From the NCBI GenBank assembly GCA_017654935.2, contig CM065699.1, positions 20,179,102-20,243,101 on the forward strand: 64,000 bases of DNA, in the 5' to 3' direction. A program made the translations under genes and the position numbers. Positions within the stretch are counted from its first letter, which is position 1, and every line of letters starts with the position of its first letter. The notes beneath the pieces are model-generated. The model was not told the origin of the DNA and made no database searches. It saw only the letters and a list, made by a program, of their open reading frames with translations. This document shows, one piece after another, positions 56,404-64,000 of this stretch. The DNA is from Phymorhynchus buccinoides (Eukaryota > Mollusca > Gastropoda > Neogastropoda > Raphitomidae).

Positions 56404-56651
56404 TTAAAGCCACAGACGGCATATATAAGGCTGCTCGCGAGCGCGTGCGCTCAGTCGTCTCGCTGCTCGCCTCAGCATGCACCTCAGCCCTACTTTTTTG
56501 CCTAGTATGCGAGGCAGCAGTGGGCTGTGAGCTTCTGACTAACGAGACCCGATTCTTGGGATCGGCTGCTATGCTTTTAACACCTTATTTTGGATGATTT
56601 TCCAAGGGAGGTCCCACTGCATAGTAATATTGCTACATATGTATACAATGA

Positions 56652-56740
56652 CCTCAAGTCAAGTCAAAATGATCTTTATTGACAATAAAAGAATAAGCTT
56701 GATAAAGCTTTTTTTTTACATCCTGTCGACATGAATTAAT
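56652..56740 (-). mobile_element. LINE 3' end with AAGTC tail
   Basis: CAAGTCAAGTCAAAATGATC, then TTTATTGACAATAAAAGAAT and TTTTTTTACATCCTGTCGAC. Confidence 0.7.
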
Positions 56741-56842
56741 AAGAAAAACAATTAAGGCAAATAAATGAAAAACGTAAACTTGAGAAAAATTGAACCACAA
56801 TCAATAATCATGGGGAAAATATATACATTTCATACAAGCACA

Positions 56843-56897
<55 letters not shown>
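56843..56897 (+). repeat. GT microsatellite
   Basis: A pure GT run of about 54 bases. Confidence 0.96.
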
Positions 56898-56898
<1 letters not shown>

Positions 56899-57473
56899 CA
56901 AATTATTATCTAAATATATTTACACCTGCATATTTTATGACACACGTTTATACACAAGATAATTTAAAAAAAGGAACAAACTTTCAAAAACGTTCTTGGA
57001 AAAGCAAAATAAGCAAGATACGAAATCCATGAATAGCGAAAGAAAAAGATTTCAAAATAGGTCAATTTGCTTTCCAATGAACAATTTCAAAAAAGCTATG
57101 CAATAAACAACATTAAAGGAACTTGCAAAACATTATGCATTTTTGCTGTTGTTTTTGCTGTTTTCTTTTACAGAAAGTGTATGAAACTGAGATGATTACA
57201 AATGGCACAGCTATTAACAAAAACAGACAATTCCCATTATTGTCAAGCATTCGGGCATCCTCAATCCTCTGGAACTGAAAGCCACAAGGATGCCTCAATC
57301 CATTTATTAACTTCAACTATAAGGTAGTATCTTTATTTAAAGAGAAAAAGCAAAACAATTGAAAACGTTTAGTTCACAGTCCTCCAGTTATTTCAACACA
57401 AACAGCCATTCACATTTTTTTAATTTTTAAGAATGTCCAAAATGTTCACTTTTTTATATGTCTAAAGGGCCAG

Positions 57474-57618
57474 CCACACGTCCACTAAAATCGCACGACT
57501 GTACGATACGATTCGATCATGCGGTCTCCAAGAACAAAAGTGATTAGCGCATCGAGATCACGTGATCGAATCGTATCGTACTGTCGTGCGATTTTAGTGG
57601 ACGTGTGGCTGGCCCTTT
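57474..57618. mobile_element. Near-perfect hairpin MITE
   Basis: AAAGGGCCAGCCACACGTCC and ACTAAAATCGCACGAC pair with the inverted copy ending GGACGTGTGGCTGGCCCTTT. The loop is about 30 bases. Confidence 0.9.
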
Positions 57619-58145
57619 CGAGTCAATACGGACTATAGTCCATTGACTTATTATAGAACTGGGTGCGAAAAACAATAACTTGTACTAAATAAGACCGAAA
57701 CAAAAAATAAAAGGGGGCTTATGCTATCTGTATTTTTTCAGTCTTTATCTCGGGTACCAAGGGGGGTTGCGTTGCGTACCGCCTCAAAATGAGGCTAACA
57801 ATGACGCAAGCATGACGTGATTTCTCTACAATCTCTACGATTTCAGGGGGGGGAGGGGGGGGTACGCGCGTACCAAATCAATGCGCAGACCTGTTAGTAC
57901 TCTATTACAACTTATTATTATTGTTCCATAATAAGTCGATGGACCATCTGGAGATAGGCCGCTTTGACTCTAAGACATCGCCTTGTCCGTCATGATAACA
58001 GCCATAACATTATTTCTTTAAACTGCTATGAATTGAAAATGTATGGTTGTCCATGTTTTCTGTCTATAAGAGGCTATGCCTAATTAGACGTTAAACCAAC
58101 CATAAAGACAGTTGTCCATGTTGAAAACAGCTTGTTGGCAATCCC

Positions 58146-59519
58146 TTAAGACACGATGCAACTGGGCTCAGATTTGGACTGAGGAGAGCGGGGGTTTACT
58201 TTTTCCTCCTCCGACACTTTTGTCCCTTTCCTTCCGTCAACTTCCACAGCCGGCATGCGTGAAAACCCTTCTTGTGCCTGCAACCTTGCTGCTGCTACTC
58301 TTCTTGTGTAAGCTGCGCGAATCTCTTCACAGTCTTCAGTCGCTTCTTGTGCAGGAACCGTATACACATAGCTCTGTGAAGTCACAGGTCTTTGCGAATT
58401 TTCCGCAGCCATGTAGTAGCTCTTTGGAGGCATTCCGTAGTTACTTGCAGCTGCTGCAGGAATCTTTCTCGTAGCTGCTGCAGGGGTCTCAGCAAGCATT
58501 GTGTGCCTCCTCGGCGGCACTGGAGGCCTCTCTCTAGCTTTTGCAGTTACTGCTGTAGGTTCTGCAGTTGTGTCATAGCTCCTTCTTGGAGCAGTTCCTG
58601 GATTCGTTGCAATGTTCTTTGCAGGTATTGCTGCTCTCTCTACAGCGTCCCCGGTCGTATAGCTTTTCGCAGGTACACTGTACCTTTTTGTAGCCGCAGC
58701 AGCTGGGATGTATTTTGCAGCAACATCGGAGGTCTCCACAGTTGTTGCAAACCTCTTTGCAGGTACTGCGGGTCTCACTGTAGTCTCTGGCATCTTTGCA
58801 AAGCTCTGTGTAGGTACTGCAGGCTTCTCTGCCATTCTGTCTGCCGTCATTGCAAAGCTCCTAGCAGGCAGTGCAAAGCTCCTTGCAGAGCTCTTTGCCG
58901 TCGTTGCATTTGCATCTGCAGAAGCTCTGTAAGCGTTACCTGCAGAGCAGATTTCTATAGGGACAGGTCCAGACTTCTCAGCATAGAGCCTATAAGGGCT
59001 GTGTCCAAGTGCAGCCGCTGTAGTACTTTTTCCACTTGTTCCAAGCGTCTCTGCAGATTATGTGACAGAAACAGGGGCAGGAGCAGCTGCAGCCTCTGTG
59101 GATCTCTTCACCCCAATATCTTCAGGACTGTGTGCAGACGCAGTGGTAGTACAGCTTTTTGCAGTTGCCAATTTAGCAAACTTCTCCAAAGTAGCTGAGC
59201 GACTATCTGCCCTTGCGTGACTCTCAGCGATATGAGATCGTTCCGGTTTAGGGAGAATGAGTGGCTTCTGTGGAAATGTGTCAGAAGCTGAGGCCAATGG
59301 CTTCCTGTTGGTTTCTACATCTTCCATGGATGCTGGTTTCTCTGCAACGGCAGAAGCGTGTCTCCCACCCAAAGATTTCCGGGCGCTAGTTTCTGAGTTG
59401 TCTTTGGATGCTGGCATTTGTGTATTGGCAGAATCTTGTTTCTTGTCAGAAGAGGGTTTCTTTCCAGCAGCTCCAGGTTTTCCTGTGGATTCTGGTTTCT
59501 GCACTGGTTCCAGGAAATA
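58146..59519 (-). CDS. Last exon of a minus-strand gene: Ala/Pro/Ser-rich protein with a candidate CaaX end; one in-frame stop
   Basis: On the minus strand an acceptor TGTGTCAG at 59520 opens a frame starting YFLEPVQKPESTGKPGAAG that runs to TAA at 58146. It is broken only by an in-frame TAA at 59058-59060; about 300 codons after it stay open in the same frame. The protein is low-complexity. It repeats units like VPAKSYTT, VPAKRFATT and PRRSYDTTAE, and holds RERPPVPPRR, a possible SH3 ligand. The C-terminus is SEPSCIVS, fitting a CaaX prenylation box. The family is not recognised. The internal stop could be real, a polymorphism or a sequence error. Confidence 0.6.
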
Positions 59520-59699
59520 CTGACACACACAGAGCATGCAATACAACAACTGAGAGAACTGAATGATGTGGAAGTTGTGGGTAATGTTAACATATGCAAA
59601 ACAATGCCCGTAAACAAATGAAACATTTTGTGCACTAGTATTGCTTCTTATATGTCAAACTTGGGTGTTTTCTTAGTAGTAGAAGTTATATTTACGTGT

Positions 59700-59715
59700 G
59701 TGTGCATTTGTGTGT

Positions 59716-59775
<60 letters not shown>
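59700..59775 (+). repeat. GT microsatellite in the minus-strand gene intron
   Basis: About 70 bases of GT, about 180 bases upstream of the last-exon acceptor. Confidence 0.95.
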
Positions 59776-59776
<1 letters not shown>

Positions 59777-60189
59777 CTCTCAATACAGGGTACTACAATA
59801 ACTAACTATTCGTTTTTATGTTTAATACATAGATTTGAAAAAGGAACTGAGCAAGAAAATAATACAACTGCAAATAAAAATAATCTCCCACCTACACGCA
59901 ACACATATCCAAAGAAAAAAAAGCCAGTGTATTTAACTACATGTATGTCAGCCAAAATGCTAAAAACATCAACTAGATATGAAAGGCAACATATACCATT
60001 CAACTTAGAGGTATATGGTTGGCCTTTGGGGACCCTCTCCAAAGGCAACCATTTTAAAGTTCTCATGGTTGAGAGTGGGCATAAACCCTGGGCAAGCCAT
60101 CTCCACTATAAACAATTTTCAACCCAGCCCTCTGGAATAGCAGATATCGTTTCTGCTATTTTGAAGTCATTGTTTTAGAAACAACAGAC

Positions 60190-60375
60190 TGACATATATA
60201 TATTATCAGCTATTAGGACTTTGCAGTGGGATATTGCTTTTATCCTATCTCAAGAGACTTGGTGTTTATCCTTCGAGGTCAGAGACAGAATAGAATAAAC
60301 ATCAAGGTCTCGAGAGATAGGATAAAAGCAATACCCCATTGCAAAGTCATAATAACGATTATATACCGATATTTT
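60190..60375. mobile_element. Hairpin MITE
   Basis: GACTTTGCAGTGGGATATTG with CTTTTATCCTATCTC pairs with GAGATAGGATAAAAGCAATA and CCCCATTGCAAAGTC. Confidence 0.85.
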
Positions 60376-61849
60376 ATCTCTTTCAGATAAAATCAGCTGA
60401 TAGGCAAGCATGCAGCGAAGAAGCGAGACACCATGCATGCAGATCTAAATAATATTAACCACTGCACCCAAGCAAGCAAATCCCACTCATCCGCAAAGAA
60501 TATAGTTCTCCAAGTTAGAAAGTCATGAGCTTATTTTGACCTTGCACAAGTGATGGATTATGAAAGGAAATTGAATTGCTTGGCAACTGCCATAAGAATA
60601 TAAAGATTCAAACGCAAAGTAAAAAAAAGGTACCCTGAGCACAGCAGAGGTGTTCAATTTACCTGCATTTTCTTTCCATCTATTATGCCATGATCGGTTC
60701 CTGCCAACGCACAGAGTACACATAAAGAAAAGAGAAAATCGACACTCAACTGCAAATGAACCCTGTGTTGGAATGAAACACATTTGTATCCATATTTATT
60801 TTATGCCTGCCTGACTGTCCTCAAATTTTGGAGAGAAAAAGTTCATGGATATTGCATACAGTCTTACATTCCAGAGATTTAATCTGAGGCTATAAGAGAC
60901 ATCATGTTTGGACCATATAAGCGCAAGACTCACAACAATTGTAAAGTACTTGGTTATGATCGGTAAACTGTGTGTTAGCATTCAGGAGGAAAGTGACCCC
61001 AAAAAACATCTTCATTGCTTTTTTAAACTGGAATGCCACCATAGCTATTTAACCCATGCACCCAACCTGCAAGTGCCTGGTAAAACATTGCGGTCCGTTA
61101 CCGCGGAGCACCCGCTAGCGCCCAATTTGCACTTGCCGACTATGGCCACAGACTGTACTGTTTACATACACAAGATTCTCGAACCATGAGACTTCCCGTT
61201 AATCACTTTCTGCAGTATCTTTTGGTCTTTACTGTGCCAAAATTGATCAGCTTTTCACCAAGTTATTATTTTTTTAAAGTCAACAATAACAATTTTAGTC
61301 GTCCGAAGAACGATATTGTAGACAATTACGACGATTTTGACGGCTGTTTAGCAAGGTAACTTGTAGAAATTGATAGAGTAGGGGTTGAATGTGACCTAGA
61401 AAACAGACTTCTAAGCTCTCGAAGCCAAAATCAAATGATCTGACTGAAAATTATTACGAAATTGGGTGCCATCAACCGAATAGAGAAACTGTTGTAGGCT
61501 GCACTGTTTGCAAAGCTCATCTTTGCAACGGATATTGTTTTGTACAGTTTTATGGCATATAGCTGTAGTAGACTAAATATTCATTTCTCTGGTTCCAAAT
61601 TGGGAGCCTTCTTGATTGATTTTTAACATCTTTTGTTTCCTTTCTTTTTTTACACATTTTGTCATCACGCTTCCAAAAAAAAAGTCACAAGTGCACACGT
61701 GATTTAAAAAAAAAAAAGTAATCAGTACCATGAGTTTGAAATTAGCGCTTCTTTGTGAGTTTTTCGGAGCATCAAGAACATAATGGAAATCATTCAATGC
61801 ATTTACATACTAAAATTATATTCTTAATTATTTGTTTAAATTACCTACT
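60376..61849. other. Intron of the minus-strand gene, unremarkable
   Basis: No exon or repeat was recognised. The fragment 61850-61935 after it is an inverted relative of 15660-15745. Confidence 0.5.
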
Positions 61850-61983
61850 GTAGCGAATTTTGGGAGTTACTTCTCTCAACATGGGATTTCATAGCAAGGT
61901 TAGCGTTGGGGCGAGTTGGGGGTAAATGGGTTAAAGTGTGATTAAATTTGAAATGATTTTTTTTTATAGAAGATGGGTAAAAA

Positions 61984-63560
61984 AACAATAATAACAATAA
62001 TATTAATAATAATAATAATAGTGAATCATTTACATAGCGCACTCCACCAAATGTGGGACAACAAAAATTAAAAGCAAGAAATTCAACAACAAAAACAAAT
62101 AATCGCTCACACACATGCAAATAGGCATACACATACACACACACACCCACACCCACACATACACGCAAGCATGTACATACACACATACACACACACGCGC
62201 GCGCACACACTCGTGCACTCACACACCATTACCATCACCACCACTCACCCCACCCAAGAACACAATACAAAATACAATCAGTTGAATAAACAGGGGTGGG
62301 AATTGTCCGCCAAACAGCAAATTTCCGCCAAAATGACATTGCCTTTTTTGCCAAGAAAAAGACTGCCCGCCGAAAAAAACAAAAAGAAACAACTAAAGTG
62401 TATCCATTCTGATGTTGTTTGAGGGCTTCCATTACCAAAAAAGCTTCAGCATTACCTGCTGGACCCCTACTAGGGGCCTTTTGCGACCCCCAGACCCAGG
62501 CTTTTCAGCTTTCGTTTACTTTTCCAATTCCCATGCCTGATAAAGCATCAATACTCTCTCTCTCGCGCGCGCGCTCTCTCTCTCTCTGTCTGACTCTCTC
62601 GCAACAAAGCTGCTGTAAACATTGTAGTCAACACACAGTGAAACTAACATGGGTGGGGGGGGGGGAGGGTAAGGTGTGTGTGAGAATAGAATTGAGAAGT
62701 AATGTGGCCTAAAGGTTGTGATGTACCTTGAACAAGTGGGTCTTGAGAGCTGATTTGAAACATTGCAAGGACTGGATATGGCGAATTTCGCGTGGTAAGG
62801 AGTTCCAAACTGATGGGGCCGAAAAGGAAAAGGAGCGCTCACCAAACATTTTTGTTCGTGTACTAGGAACACAGAGAATTTTGGAATCTGAAGATGACCG
62901 CAATTGCCTTGATGGAGTATAGACAGAAAGCATGTCAGAGATGTAGCTAGGGGCATTTCCAGAGAAATAAGAATGACATAGAGTGGAAGTTTTGTAGTCA
63001 ATACGTGCTTTGATGGGAAGCCAATGGAGGGATATCAGGAGTGGTTGAACATGATGATACTTAGAGGCCTTTAGGACAAGTCTGGCAGCAGAGTTCTGGA
63101 CTTTTTGAAGCTTGTCAATGAGGTGTTGAGGGCAGCTATACAAGAGTGAATTACAATAATCTAATTTAGAGAGAACAAAAGCGCAGACTAGTATCTTAGC
63201 AGTATCTATAGACAGGAGATGGTGAATCGTACCAATGCGACGCAGCTCACAGTATGCTGACCGACAGATAGTTTGAACTTGTGAGTCAACACTCATATCT
63301 TGAGAGATGTGGAAGCCAAGTTTTCTAGCAGAAGGAGAAAAAGGTATTTGAGTGTCACAGACAGAGATGGAATCAGGCTTTGGGTACGAAAGTTGTCTAG
63401 ATGGAGAGTAGATGAACAAGGCCTCCGTTTTGTCGACATTCAGCTTCAGTTTGTTTTGTAGCATCCATGATTTGATGTTGCGAATACAGAATTCTTGAGA
63501 AGATATAGAAGGAAGAATGGTAGATGGGGATACAAACAGGTTCAAAAAATGTATCTGTCA
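61984..63560 (-). pseudogene. 5'-truncated L2/CR1-like LINE
   Basis: On the minus strand an open frame of 278 codons (63545-62709) holds the RT C-terminal region: NIKSWMLQNKLKLNVDKTEA, CAFVLSKLDYCNSLL, LHWLPIKARIDYK and FSAPSVWNSLPREIRHI. The catalytic block is missing. The 3' UTR holds CT and CA runs and ends GCGCTATGTAAATGATTCAC with an ATT tail at about 61984-62040. The element lies in the intron of the minus-strand gene, in sense orientation. Confidence 0.9.
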
Positions 63561-63649
63561 AGTCATCCATTTTACACTGGCATTTATAAAAGAGTAAATG
63601 TGGTGTTAGCCTTTCATCATTTGTCACATGTCATGACACATATACATAC

Positions 63650-63790
63650 CTCATCCAATGGTTGATCCAGAGAGGAGATGTCAATGCCTTCTGTCATCTG
63701 GCTCCACAAAGGCAAGCATTTGGTGGCACATTGCAACAATAACTTTTCTGTCTCTTGAAAACTCTCTGTACCGCTCGTCTTCTTAAGCAC
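63650..63790 (-). CDS. Internal exon of the minus-strand gene
   Basis: The exon is 141 bases, phase 0 to phase 0, between TTGTACAG|GTGCTT and GATGAG|GTATGT on the minus strand. It encodes VLKKTSGTESFQETEKLLLQ and ends EGIDISSLDQPLDE, with a CATKCLPLWSQM stretch between. The family is not recognised. It is probably an upstream exon of the same gene as 59519-58146, since phases are compatible and nothing else lies between them on this strand except a LINE. That link is inference. Confidence 0.6.
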
Positions 63791-63794
63791 CTGT

Positions 63795-64000
63795 ACAACA
63801 GATAATGTAACAAAGATGTACAACAGATAATGTAACAAAGATGCACAACAGATAATGCAACAAAGATGTACAACAGATAATGTAACAAAGATGTACAATA
63901 GATAATGCAACAAAGATGTACAACAGATAATGCAACAAAGATGTACAATAGATAATGTAACAAAGATGTACAAAAGATAATGCAACAAAGATGTACAATA
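63795..64000 (-). repeat. 25-bp tandem repeat abutting a splice acceptor
   Basis: About eight copies of a unit containing ACAACAGATAATGTAACAAAG and GATGT lie directly upstream of the minus-strand exon at 63790. On the minus strand the copy next to the exon ends TGTTGTACAG (the acceptor), while the other copies read TGTTGTACAT. The array runs off the window edge. Confidence 0.92.

Larger units (their letters stand above)
55602..56622. mobile_element. mariner-like MITE holding a nested stack of insertions
   Basis: It starts CAGTGGAACCTCCCTTATAA after TA and ends GGGAGGTCCCACTG. Between them lie a TTAA-flanked element (55710-56403), within that a Helitron (55918-56353), and further sequence at 56408-56575. 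Confidence 0.8.

Noticed and set aside
59820..60178. Plus-strand ORF ending in a non-repetitive stretch (YGWPLGTLSKGNHF onward)
   Set aside because: It starts in a GT tract, has no splice or start context, matches no family I know and lies antisense in an intron. It is possibly an exon of a repeat, but not supportable.

Overview
The window is eukaryotic, intron-rich and crowded with repeats. There are long CA/GT, CT/GA and ATCA tracts, many nested DNA-transposon remnants, a complete DIRS-type retrotransposon and several L2/CR1-like LINEs. Together with the protein content this suggests an invertebrate metazoan, most likely a mollusc such as a gastropod. That assignment is inference; no species-level marker was recognised.

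The main host gene is a plus-strand ZNFX1-like gene (NFX1-type zinc finger-containing protein 1, an SF1/UPF1-like RNA helicase). Thirteen exons lie between 4134 and 44076. They have AG acceptors and GT donors (one GC donor), and all intron phases agree, giving about 2958 coding bases. In order they encode the pre-helicase region with the DDFSTLPIFP-type start, the Walker A motif (GPPGTGKT, 10422-10548), motif Ia (CYTNHALDQF, exon from 15049), a long helical insertion, motif II (EEAAE, 36493-36696) and motif III (GDHRQLRP, 43983-44076). A further exon-like stretch at about 47270-47583 carries the next helicase blocks (FERL, MRPE, MKQDVFLFHHE) but falls into three frames with micro-duplications. 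No later helicase exon and no NFX1 zinc finger was found, and a 500-N gap lies at 48833-49332. The 5' end of the gene also lies outside the window or is not recognisable.

Several ZNFX1 exons have partial copies in the adjoining introns, often with a splice site: seven copies of the 3' edge of exon 9, two extra copies of the 5' edge of exon 12, a piece of exon 4 and a diverged copy of exon 10. The 15-kb intron 11 holds a hAT-like element split by a telomere-repeat foldback, a DIRS retrotransposon (24291-30746) with inverted terminal repeats and an internal complementary region, and a near-complete L2-like LINE (about 31640-35165). Other introns hold three copies of a non-autonomous Helitron family, TTAA-flanked piggyBac-like elements, TA-flanked mariner/pogo-like elements, minisatellites and LINE 3' ends.

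From about 58.1 kb to the right edge there is a second, minus-strand gene. Two exons are visible: 63650-63790, and a long last exon 59519-58146 coding an Ala/Pro/Ser-rich repetitive protein with a PPVPPRR stretch and a C-terminal CIVS, a candidate CaaX box. That last exon is interrupted by one in-frame TAA. The two genes converge tail to tail. A 5'-truncated LINE (61984-63560) lies in the intron of the minus-strand gene, and a shorter copy of the same LINE family sits at the left edge of the window.
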